NCBI RefSeq assembly: GCF_900116865.1
Contig: NZ_FPCD01000010.1
Coordinates: 62,001-126,000, forward strand
Source: Butyrivibrio sp. M55
Lineage (GTDB): Bacteria; Bacillota; Clostridia; Lachnospirales; Lachnospiraceae
Reading direction: 5' to 3'
Length of the DNA: 64,000 nt
Below the pieces are notes generated by a model, which was given only the letters and a program-made list of their open reading frames with translations, was not told where the DNA came from and did not search any database. The position numbers and the translations under genes are program-made. Below are positions 42,121-50,372 of this stretch, piece after piece. Position 1 is the stretch's first letter. The number at the start of each line of letters is the position of its first letter.

Positions 42121-44082
42121 TCACAGTTGGTACACTATATACAGCTGAGCGACGAAACAAAGAGTAACCGAAACCAGCGAAAACAGTGACTTTCTCGATG
42201 ATTCTTCCAAGGCTTCACCGTCAATTTCCGTCGTTCCCGACGCCCCCGTAAGAAGAATCAGCAAAGGGAAAATAAACGGGAAGAAATATCTTCCGTGAAC
42301 TCCGTTTACGCTTGAAGCTCCCGGATCTGTCCACTGAACATACTCAGCCGTAAATATCAGCACCGTCGTAATGGCGACCGCCACTGCTATAAACACCTTC
42401 AAAGCAGCGTCGTTTCGCACCTTGACAGCAATCTCCGCTTCATTATGCCTGTTCATATAAATGTTTCTGCTTACATACGCCGCAACAAGCATTATAAATA
42501 TGAGTACCACCGCATCATTTGTGCCGTCTTTAAATACAAGCGCACTTCCAAAGAACTGCATGATATAGTCATATCCCTTTGTCCTGAATGTATTGAGAAG
42601 AATCGGGATATATTTAACGGGATTCATCGCGATCACTCTGTTTGTCGCATTTATGTCTGAATATCCAAGGCTTAATATATGCGATGAAATTTTAAACCAC
42701 ACAAGCGCAGGCACGACTGTCAGCAGTCCGATTGCCGTCGCATGGGTAAAATAGCTCTTTTTACTCTCAAACTTATCCATCGGAATAAGGAAAAGAAGTA
42801 GGCAGAAAGCAACATACACTATCTTAAACTGCCCCAGCAAAAACGGAATTATATACAGTGCCACAAGATATCCCTTCTTGGCATACGCTTTCTCATCATA
42901 TCGAAGTCTTAAAACCAGCGCAGTAAGAAGATACACAAGCGCGGCAGTCATAAGATCGGGAGATATCGATGTGTACTGCTTCATCATAAAAGGATGAACC
43001 GCCATCCAGAGGAAATACTCTTTTCCAAAGGGCGAGATTTTGATTCCAAGATACAAAATAGCTCCTATCGCAATAAAATTCGCAATCTTAGCGACCATCT
43101 CGATTACGATAATGCTATGCGTAAACAGCCTTGTTATTGCCATAAAAAGAGCCGGAACCGTGTGACAGACAGGCGAATACAGCGCAATATTCGTATATGT
43201 TATGTACTGCATATTTGCGGCATCCTTCACATCAAAGCCCATTCTGTTACGCGCTTCATACCGGGAAACAGAGACTCCGTCTCCTGTCCCCCACGTCGAA
43301 GGCCACGCAAACGGCCTTCCTATCGCATTATTTTCATCAAGCTCAGGGAACACGTCGCCTTCAGAAATCGCATACGCCCTCCTGTAATGATTACCCGAAT
43401 CAGGCTCCGCAAAAGGCGTAAACACCATAAACGCAAGTACACCCATTGTGATATACAATGCTAAGAACAACCTCTCATACGAGATATCCCTGTTTCTCAA
43501 AACCATAAATCCCGCAAGAACGATCAATATCCATACCGTAGAAAAGACATATGCCTTCACCTTGGGAAAAGAAGCCGCTCTCACCTGCATATTAAGCCCA
43601 AACGCCGCATTCCCGTTCTCATCCAAGACACCTTCCTGTGAATATCCAATAAGCTTAAGCCCGTTCACACTTATATTCTTAAAGACCAGCTTCAGATTGC
43701 CCGCCGCAACATGCCTGTCCACATCAATCCAAGTCACATCCTCATCATCTGCTTCAAGCCCCGAAGTATCGTACGCTCTTACAAACTCTCCGCCCTTGGA
43801 ATCCTTAACAGTAAGCTCAAACTCCCCATCGCCTTCATAAGACATCCTAAGCCCTATTTGCCCGATATCCCAAGCCTTATAATCAACATTAAACTCCTGC
43901 CCGTTTTCGTCTATAGGAACCTCTCCCCACGAAATCGTAGAATAATCCACTCCCTCCGCCGGAAAACTATACTCCAGATTCCCACCAACAGAACCCTTGA
44001 TAGTCAAAAAAGAAAAGATCAATACAATAAAAGATACAACAATATACCCTAAATTCTCTTTCAAACTGCTCACAATCTTCAT
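42121..44082 (-). CDS. DUF2142 family multi-spanning membrane protein
   Basis: 653 residues with about 11-13 hydrophobic helices. After the first helix comes an extracytoplasmic domain (about 30-170), then membrane helices with the motif FAEPDSGNHYRRAYAISEG near residue 225. This Asp/Glu-His pattern is that of DUF2142 proteins, which resemble GT-C glycosyltransferases and often sit in cell-surface polysaccharide loci. No other glycan gene is adjacent. The ATG at 44082 follows GGAGAGCGGT; an in-frame GTG at 44094 is the alternative. Confidence 0.82.
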   Translation of the reverse strand: MKIVSSLKENLGYIVVSFIVLIFSFLTIKGSVGGNLEYSFPAEGVDYSTISWGEVPIDENGQEFNVDYKAWDIGQIGLRMSYEGDGEFELTVKDSKGGEFVRAYDTSGLEADDEDVTWIDVDRHVAAGNLKLVFKNISVNGLKLIGYSQEGVLDENGNAAFGLNMQVRAASFPKVKAYVFSTVWILIVLAGFMVLRNRDISYERLFLALYITMGVLAFMVFTPFAEPDSGNHYRRAYAISEGDVFPELDENNAIGRPFAWPSTWGTGDGVSVSRYEARNRMGFDVKDAANMQYITYTNIALYSPVCHTVPALFMAITRLFTHSIIVIEMVAKIANFIAIGAILYLGIKISPFGKEYFLWMAVHPFMMKQYTSISPDLMTAALVYLLTALVLRLRYDEKAYAKKGYLVALYIIPFLLGQFKIVYVAFCLLLFLIPMDKFESKKSYFTHATAIGLLTVVPALVWFKISSHILSLGYSDINATNRVIAMNPVKYIPILLNTFRTKGYDYIMQFFGSALVFKDGTNDAVVLIFIMLVAAYVSRNIYMNRHNEAEIAVKVRNDAALKVFIAVAVAITTVLIFTAEYVQWTDPGASSVNGVHGRYFFPFIFPLLILLTGASGTTEIDGEALEESSRKSLFSLVSVTLCFVAQLYIVYQL

Positions 44083-44259
44083 ACCGCTCTCCACCCTTAC
44101 ACATTCTTTTTCTCAACAATCACTATAATACCATCTCCCTATACGCTTTTCCATAAAAGATACCTCGTCATCCCGCCCCTCTCACACCATTCCCCCTCTC
44201 GCACCTTAAGGAAAAGGGCTCCCGCATCCAAGCATGTGCCTAAAGCCTTTCAAAGACAG

Positions 44260-44570
44260 CCCCGGTTCATGGGGAATATGTTCGGAAATACACAATTCCT
44301 TGGCTTCACAGTATGGATATAAGGCAGATTTTCGCAGTATTTACACATGTTGCTATATTCAAGAGCAATAAAAAGACTTAAGTTTTCATTCTGCCCTCGC
44401 TCCAATTGTTTGAGCCCATTTATGGGCGAGTTTTGGAGCGAAGAATGAAAGCTTAAGTCTTTTTATGCCTTGAATATCAACATATGTAACAACAAGAAAA
44501 TCTGCCTTATATCCATACTGTGAAATCAAAAAAGAACACCATTTCCGAACATATTCCCCATGAACCGGGG
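44260..44570. mobile_element. 311-bp foldback (MITE-like) element
   Basis: Perfect 30-bp terminal inverted repeats (44260-44289 and 44541-44570, beginning CCCCGGTTCATGGGG). After a short mismatched stretch, the arms pair again almost to the centre: TCACAGTATGGATATAAGGC on the left matches the right arm, as does AAAAAGACTTAAG. The core is a hairpin GCTCCAA...GCCCAT/ATGGGC...TTGGAGC. No coding frame lies inside. No clear target-site duplication was found. It sits just past the ftsZ terminator. It may be a non-autonomous element or a long structured RNA. 44083-44259 holds nothing recognisable. Confidence 0.8.
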
Positions 44571-44577
44571 CGTAAAT

Positions 44578-44612
44578 AAAGGGCTATAGCACATACTTGT
44601 GCGACAGCCCTT
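44578..44612 (-). terminator. terminator after ftsZ
   Basis: Stem AAGGGCT-GCACA / TGTGC-AGCCCTT with internal mismatches, followed on the minus strand by TTTATTT. Ends the division cluster. Confidence 0.75.
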
Positions 44613-44616
44613 AAGT

Positions 44617-45858
44617 TTATTTTCTCTGCAGGAAATCCGGAATCTTGAGTGATTTGGGTTCCACTGTTGCCTTAATCTCGCTTGGTCTGTTGATTGAAAG
44701 TCCCGGCCTAGGTGATGGATTTGCGGCGGGAGCATCAGTCACAGCGGAGATAGGTGAAATTATCGGCTGTACCGGAGGTACAGTTGCGATAGGTGTTATA
44801 GGTGTTGAAACGACCGGTGTAGGTACAGGTGTAGGCTGAGATGCAGCAAATACGCGGTTTGTTGCGCTCTGTGCAGCAGCTGCCTTAGTCTGTGTACTGG
44901 TCTGAACCTTCTCTTCAATACCTGTTGCGATAACAGTTATTGTACAATTATCTGTCTTGCTCTCATCATACATTGCACCGAAGATGATGTTTACATCATT
45001 TCCTGCAAGCTGACGAACATATTCGGAAGCATCGGATGCATCCTGAAGTGTGATATCACCGGAAATATTGATGATAACACTTGAAGCGCCATTGATCTTA
45101 GTCTCAAGAAGAGGACTTTCAACCGCCATCTTAACAGCGTCAATAGCCTTCTCGTCTCCCTTACCGTTACCGATACCGATATGAGCAATGCCCTTGTCCT
45201 TCATGACAGTCTGAACATCGGCAAAGTCAAGGTTAATAACAGCAGGAACATTGATAAGATCTGTGATTCCCTGAACGGCCTGCTGAAGGACCTCATCAGC
45301 TTTCTTGAGCGCATCAGGCATAGTTGTACGTCTGTCTACGATCTGAAGAAGCTTATCATTAGGGATCACAATAAGTGTATCTACATTAGACTTGATATTC
45401 TGGATACCAAGCATAGCATTTTGCATACGTACGCGTGCCTCAAAGCTGAAAGGCTTTGTAACAACGCCTACAGTTAGAATCCCCATCTCTCTGGCAAGCT
45501 TAGCAACAACGGGAGCTGCACCGGTTCCGGTTCCGCCGCCCATTCCGCAAGTAACGAAGACCATATCTGCACCCTTAAGTGCTGCAGAAATTTCCTCCGC
45601 ACTCTCTTCTGCCGCTTTCTCACCAATCTCAGGCTTAGCACCTGCTCCGAGACCCTTTGTAAGCTTTTCACCAATCTGTAAAAGCTTGGGTGCCTTACAA
45701 AGCTGAAGCGCCTGCTTATCTGTATTAATACCGACAAATTCTACGCCGGTAATATTTTCGTCTACCATTCTATTAACAGCATTATTACCTGCACCGCCAA
45801 CCCCTACGACGATGATTTTGCAAGTAGTTTCAGCATCGTTTGACTTTATTTCAAGCAA
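44617..45858 (-). CDS. ftsZ: cell division protein FtsZ
   Basis: 413-residue tubulin-like GTPase that forms the division ring. GTP-binding GGGTGTG at 107-113, N-terminal [16 protein letters not shown]7 loop [12 protein letters not shown] Pro/Thr/Val-rich linker (about 335-395) ends in the conserved tail [10 protein letters not shown] that binds membrane anchors. The start is TTG at 45858: GGAGG lies seven bases upstream and no in-frame ATG is nearby. Last gene of the division cluster; no ftsA or sepF is adjacent. Confidence 0.97.
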   Translation of the reverse strand: MLEIKSNDAETTCKIIVVGVGGAGNNAVNRMVDENITGVEFVGINTDKQALQLCKAPKLLQIGEKLTKGLGAGAKPEIGEKAAEESAEEISAALKGADMVFVTCGMGGGTGTGAAPVVAKLAREMGILTVGVVTKPFSFEARVRMQNAMLGIQNIKSNVDTLIVIPNDKLLQIVDRRTTMPDALKKADEVLQQAVQGITDLINVPAVINLDFADVQTVMKDKGIAHIGIGNGKGDEKAIDAVKMAVESPLLETKINGASSVIINISGDITLQDASDASEYVRQLAGNDVNIIFGAMYDESKTDNCTITVIATGIEEKVQTSTQTKAAAAQSATNRVFAASQPTPVPTPVVSTPITPIATVPPVQPIISPISAVTDAPAANPSPRPGLSINRPSEIKATVEPKSLKIPDFLQRK

Positions 45859-45979
45859 GTTTTCTCCTCCTTCATAACTTGGACTCCTTATTAGCTATGA
45901 TACGATTTTTTTACTCAATTATCAACCCGTTTTTTAAGTAGAATTTTGTTTAAATTTCACTTTACTCAGACACAATTCT

Positions 45980-46801
45980 TTAATTTTTCGGGGTAAATGT
46001 AAAAAGTTTAGTGTCTTCATTTAAATCTTTCAGATTAAGAATTCCTGTCTGTCCTTCAAGTTTTGGCAATTGATATTGAAGTTGTTGAATTTTTTCGTCA
46101 ATATAATCATTTTTACCTATACTGACTTCAACTCCACCAAAATAAAGATAAACATTAAAATCACTGTCGAAAAAAATCTTATCCGCATGAAGCTGATATT
46201 TATTTAAAAGCTGCGTAATATCAAGGATCTCACCAAAAACCACCTGATGAGCATCATCGATAGGGAGCTTTTCATGCATAGTAATGTAATCAAAATTAAG
46301 TCCCATAACCTGAGGGACATCTTCGGTCGTTTCGGAAGAGCATTCCACAACAATGCCCTCTCTGTCAAAGTATATATATTTTCCCAAATATGCTATATAT
46401 CCAGCGACAGCTTTTTCAAATACATTGATCTTGACCGTATCGCGCGAAACTATGTCCACGTCGATCTTCTCAATAAAAGGAACATCTTCAATGCTCTTGT
46501 TCATATATTTCATAGACAAAAACATTGAGTTATGACACAGCTTATCGGTTATAACCATGTCAGCGATCTCTTTTTGGGTATAATGAGTGTTTCCGTCAAC
46601 CACGACATTCTTTACGGTATAATTGTCCGCAATATAAAAGACTACCGCTATGACGATCAGAGCAGACGCAGTGATTATACCCGAAATAACATAAAGACTC
46701 CGTTTATATCTAAAGGAGTCTCTCAGTTTCTCAAAAGGATGAAAAGCCGGTCTGGCAGCATATGAACGTTTTTTTCTCTTTTTACGCTTCTTCTTTGCCA
46801 T
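45980..46801 (-). CDS. ftsQ: cell division protein FtsQ/DivIB
   Basis: 273 residues. A very basic cytoplasmic start (KKKRKKRKKRS), one membrane helix (about 35-60), then a POTRA domain (VKNVVVDGNTHYTQKEIADM) and the FtsQ/DivIB beta domain. It links FtsL and FtsB to the septal synthase in the divisome. Position between ftsW and ftsZ fits. Confidence 0.9.
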   Translation of the reverse strand: MAKKKRKKRKKRSYAARPAFHPFEKLRDSFRYKRSLYVISGIITASALIVIAVVFYIADNYTVKNVVVDGNTHYTQKEIADMVITDKLCHNSMFLSMKYMNKSIEDVPFIEKIDVDIVSRDTVKINVFEKAVAGYIAYLGKYIYFDREGIVVECSSETTEDVPQVMGLNFDYITMHEKLPIDDAHQVVFGEILDITQLLNKYQLHADKIFFDSDFNVYLYFGGVEVSIGKNDYIDEKIQQLQYQLPKLEGQTGILNLKDLNEDTKLFTFTPKN

Positions 46802-46808
46802 ATCAAAA

Positions 46809-47966
46809 CTATCTTCCTATGTTTCTTCCCACATTAAGCGCTATTCCAAGCTCCGCGAGCTGGAACACAACCGCAGTACCACCGTAACTTATGAACGGAA
46901 GTGTAATTCCTGTATTGGGAATTGTATTGGTAACAACCGCTATATTAAGAATAACCTGAATAGCAATATGCGCCATAACGCCGATAACAAGCAGTGCTCC
47001 AAACATATCAGGTGCATTGTTTGCAATGATCATAAGTCTCCAAATAAGAAGAAGGAACATAAGCATTACGGCGATAGCTCCAAAAAGTCCGAGCTCTTCG
47101 CATATAACCGAAAAGATCATATCGTTCTGCGCCTCGGGAATAAAGCCCATCTTCTGCATACTCTCGCCAAGCCCTTTTCCGAATGTTCCGCCGGAACCGA
47201 TCGCATAAAGAGACTGAAGCGTCTGGAATCCCTTACCTGTCGCATGTCCCTGGGGATCAAGCCACGCAAGAACTCGCTCGGATCTGAAACTTCCTTTTGC
47301 TCCCGCGTTTACAATTATAAGAACCGTAACAGCTGCAAAAGCACCTACAGACAAAGCTGCCATTACATATCTCTTATAACCGGGAGTCGCAACAAAAAGC
47401 ATTATAACGGCAATCCCCATTACGATGATAGCTGAGCTCAGGTTCTTGGTACACATACGGATCATTATCGCAAGAAATGCCGGAAATCCTATTGCCACTC
47501 CGTATCCCTTGGGAGTTAAAAGAAGCTTTTGAAGCCTTAAGATAAAAGCCGCAACAAAAATGATAACGGAAATCTTTGCTATCTCAGCCGGCTGAATAGA
47601 TCCGATTACAGGAACCTGAATCCATCTTTTCGCACCGTTGACCTCTCTTCCTATGATAGGAGTCAGGATAAGCAGGACCACTGACGTTGCATACAACGGA
47701 AAAGCAAACTTTCTCAAGAGCCCATAAGGGAAATAGGACATAAATATCATGGCAACAATTCCGCCAAATACCGCTCCGAACTGATGCTTGAAGTAATATG
47801 ACGAGTCACCGTTCATCTTAAGATTAGCCCAATATGTACTTGTCGAATATATCATTACAAGCCCAAACGCAAGCAAAAAAAGTATTACAAATATCAAACT
47901 GTAGTCAACATATGTTTCTTCTCTTTCTCTTTGCCTTCTTAAAACGTTCACTCCGGTCCTTGCCAT
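46809..47966 (-). CDS. ftsW: septal peptidoglycan glycosyltransferase FtsW (SEDS family)
   Basis: 385 residues, about ten membrane helices. SEDS motifs: RWIQVPVIGSIQPAEIAK, GKGFQTLQSLYAIGSGG, FSVICEELGL and the ending TGITLPFISYGGTA. It polymerises lipid II at the septum with its partner transpeptidase. Could also be called SpoVE; position in the cluster argues for FtsW. The murG gene that often follows is absent. Confidence 0.92.
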   Translation of the reverse strand: MARTGVNVLRRQREREETYVDYSLIFVILFLLAFGLVMIYSTSTYWANLKMNGDSSYYFKHQFGAVFGGIVAMIFMSYFPYGLLRKFAFPLYATSVVLLILTPIIGREVNGAKRWIQVPVIGSIQPAEIAKISVIIFVAAFILRLQKLLLTPKGYGVAIGFPAFLAIMIRMCTKNLSSAIIVMGIAVIMLFVATPGYKRYVMAALSVGAFAAVTVLIIVNAGAKGSFRSERVLAWLDPQGHATGKGFQTLQSLYAIGSGGTFGKGLGESMQKMGFIPEAQNDMIFSVICEELGLFGAIAVMLMFLLLIWRLMIIANNAPDMFGALLVIGVMAHIAIQVILNIAVVTNTIPNTGITLPFISYGGTAVVFQLAELGIALNVGRNIGR

Positions 47967-48000
47967 ATCAGATCATCCCCTCATATTTTTTGTCATATTC

Positions 48001-49371
48001 TCAAAGTCTGTTTACATACTCCTTGAATTTCTTACCCCTTGTCTCGTAATTCGGGAACATATCCCAACTTGCGCATGCGGGTGAAAGAAGTACCGCTTCC
48101 CCTTCTTTTGCGTTGGCACTGCAATATTCAAGCGCCTCCTCAAAAGTATCTTTAAATACAAATTTATTGAATCCGTGCTTCTGTGCACATTCTGCAATTT
48201 TTTCCTTGGTCTGTCCGATGAGAACGAGCATCTTTACCGTATCGCCAAAGTTCTCGATCCACTCATCGTACTCACTGCCCTTGTCATAGCCGCCGCCGAT
48301 AAGAATTGTAGGCTTACACATCGCCTTGATTCCCTGAATGGCCGCATCGGGGTTTGTACCCTTGGAATCGTTGTAATAATCTACTCCGTTCTTTGTCGCA
48401 ACGAACTCAATTCTGTGCTCAACAGCCTTGAAATCGCGAACAACTCTGAGAATTGTTGAAAAAGGAACTCCCATAGCAACAGCCATAGCGATCGCAGCCA
48501 TAACATTCTCTACGTTACACATTCCCACCAGGTTCATATCATGAATATTCATAACTTTGACAGCTTCACCTGCGATACTCATGTATATCTCTTCGCCGTC
48601 AAGATAGAATCCGTCTTTAAGTTTTTCGGATGTTGAAAAGAAAACCACCTTAGCGGGACATTTTTCTCCAAACTCTCTTGTATATGGATTGTCGTAGTTA
48701 AGTACGCATGTATCCTCTTTAGTCTGGTTATTTGTAATGTTCTGCTTCATCTCGGCATAGCACTCCATAGTGTGATGCCTGTTTAAGTGATCGGGTGTTA
48801 TGTTTAAGATAGCCGAAACCTGTGCATGGAAATTATCAACCGCCTCAAGCTGGAAAGAACTTATCTCTCCGACAGTTACGGTGTCTTCCTTCATTTCAAG
48901 TGCACTCTCAGCATATGAAACACCGATATTTCCAACAACATAGCTGCTCTTAAAGTGAGCCTTCATTATCTCTCCTACAAGAGTTGTTGTTGTAGTCTTT
49001 CCGTTTGTTCCGGTGATCGCAACAAGCTTTCCTTTTGCAAAGTTATAAGCAAGTTCTATCTCACTCCAGATAGGGATATTTTTTTCCTTAATACGAAGTA
49101 CCGTAGGTGCATCAAGAGGAACCGCAGGGCTTGGAACCACAAGTACAAGTTCGTCGAGAACCTCATCGGAGATATCGCCTATGATGATCTCAGTGTTCTC
49201 TTTATCCTCTTCATTAAGCTTTTTTACTATATCTTCTCTTGTGACCTTTGTATTTTCTTCAAGCATTACGGGAACGGCGCCAACCTGGTGAAGGAGTCTT
49301 ACCGATCCTACTCCCGACAATCCCGTTCCGATCACAAGTACTTTTTTTCCTGTTATCTCACTAGCTTTCAT
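48001..49371 (-). CDS. murD: UDP-N-acetylmuramoyl-L-alanine:D-glutamate ligase
   Basis: 456 residues. Mur ligase with the ATP loop AITGTNGKTTTTTLVGEI, the central domain (NITPDHLNRHHTMECYAEMK) and the C-terminal domain (YYNDSKGTNPDAAIQGIKA). Adds D-Glu to UDP-MurNAc-L-Ala. The ATG at 49371 is chosen over an upstream TTG at 49380 since GAGG is too near the latter. Confidence 0.96.
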   Translation of the reverse strand: MKASEITGKKVLVIGTGLSGVGSVRLLHQVGAVPVMLEENTKVTREDIVKKLNEEDKENTEIIIGDISDEVLDELVLVVPSPAVPLDAPTVLRIKEKNIPIWSEIELAYNFAKGKLVAITGTNGKTTTTTLVGEIMKAHFKSSYVVGNIGVSYAESALEMKEDTVTVGEISSFQLEAVDNFHAQVSAILNITPDHLNRHHTMECYAEMKQNITNNQTKEDTCVLNYDNPYTREFGEKCPAKVVFFSTSEKLKDGFYLDGEEIYMSIAGEAVKVMNIHDMNLVGMCNVENVMAAIAMAVAMGVPFSTILRVVRDFKAVEHRIEFVATKNGVDYYNDSKGTNPDAAIQGIKAMCKPTILIGGGYDKGSEYDEWIENFGDTVKMLVLIGQTKEKIAECAQKHGFNKFVFKDTFEEALEYCSANAKEGEAVLLSPACASWDMFPNYETRGKKFKEYVNRL

Positions 49372-49386
49372 TTCTCTCAACCTCTG

Positions 49387-50352
49387 TTATAATCCTGCAT
49401 ATGCTATAAGGCACATGATAATTGTTACTGTTGTAAATACATTAACTACCTTTGTTTCTGACCAGCCGCCCTTTTCAAAATGATGATGGATCGGAGCCAT
49501 TCTGAAGATTCTTTTTCCGTTTGTCAGTTTGAAATAAGTAACCTGCATGATAACGGAAACAACTTCGATAAGGTAGATGAATCCAACAATTACGATGAAA
49601 AGAGGCATATTCATAACATATGATATTCCTGCAACGAAACCTCCGATTGCAAGCGATCCCGTATCTCCCATCATTACTTTTCCAGGATAAACGTTGTATA
49701 CGAGATAACCGAGGAGTCCGCCCATCATTGCCGCAGCCATCACTTCAGCTCCAGTAGATCCGCAGCGCATAGCTGCCAATACAAAAAATCCTGCAACAAC
49801 AGCCGTTACCGATGCACAAAGTCCGTCAACTCCGTCAGTAAAATTCGTTCCGTTAGCGGTACCAAGTGATATGAAACACAAAAGCGGAATATTAAATATT
49901 CCAAAGTCTATCTCGCTTCCTATAAAAGGAATCTTCATTGCAAGTGTCATATCCGTGCAATTCTCTACATATAATGAAAAGATAATTGCCACAAGGAGCT
50001 GTCCCAAAAACTTCTGCCAGGCTCTAAGCCCCAGATTATGCTTCTTTACAACTTTGATGTAATCATCGATAAATCCGATCACACCAAAACCGAAAGTCAG
50101 TATAAGAATAGGAATTACTTCCTTATGAAATGCAGCGTAGGAAACACCTATAATAAAGAAGGGAAGCAAAAAGATAATTCCTCCCATGGTAGGCGTTCCG
50201 GTCTTTTTCTGATGAGACTCAAGCCCCTCTTCTCTCTCAGTCTGTCCCGCTTTGAGCTTTCTAAGAATCGCTATGATCTTAGGCCCAGCAAGTACTGCAA
50301 TAAGGCATGATGCACATACCGGTATCAAAGTTCTTACAATATAATCATTCAC
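49387..50352 (-). CDS. mraY: phospho-N-acetylmuramoyl-pentapeptide transferase
   Basis: 321 residues, about ten membrane helices. Motifs KKTGTPTMGGIIFLL, GFIDDYIKVVKK, TNFTDGVDGL and the MAPIHHHFEKGGWSE loop. Transfers the muropeptide to undecaprenyl phosphate, forming lipid I. The start is GTG at 50352, with GGGGG seven bases upstream. Confidence 0.96.
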   Translation of the reverse strand: MNDYIVRTLIPVCASCLIAVLAGPKIIAILRKLKAGQTEREEGLESHQKKTGTPTMGGIIFLLPFFIIGVSYAAFHKEVIPILILTFGFGVIGFIDDYIKVVKKHNLGLRAWQKFLGQLLVAIIFSLYVENCTDMTLAMKIPFIGSEIDFGIFNIPLLCFISLGTANGTNFTDGVDGLCASVTAVVAGFFVLAAMRCGSTGAEVMAAAMMGGLLGYLVYNVYPGKVMMGDTGSLAIGGFVAGISYVMNMPLFIVIVGFIYLIEVVSVIMQVTYFKLTNGKRIFRMAPIHHHFEKGGWSETKVVNVFTTVTIIMCLIAYAGL

Positions 50353-50372
50353 GTAAATACCCCCAATGAATT

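Noticed and set aside
43448..44052. Plus-strand frames opposite the DUF2142 gene
   Set aside because: Shadows of a long, well-supported membrane protein gene; no family signature or ribosome binding site.
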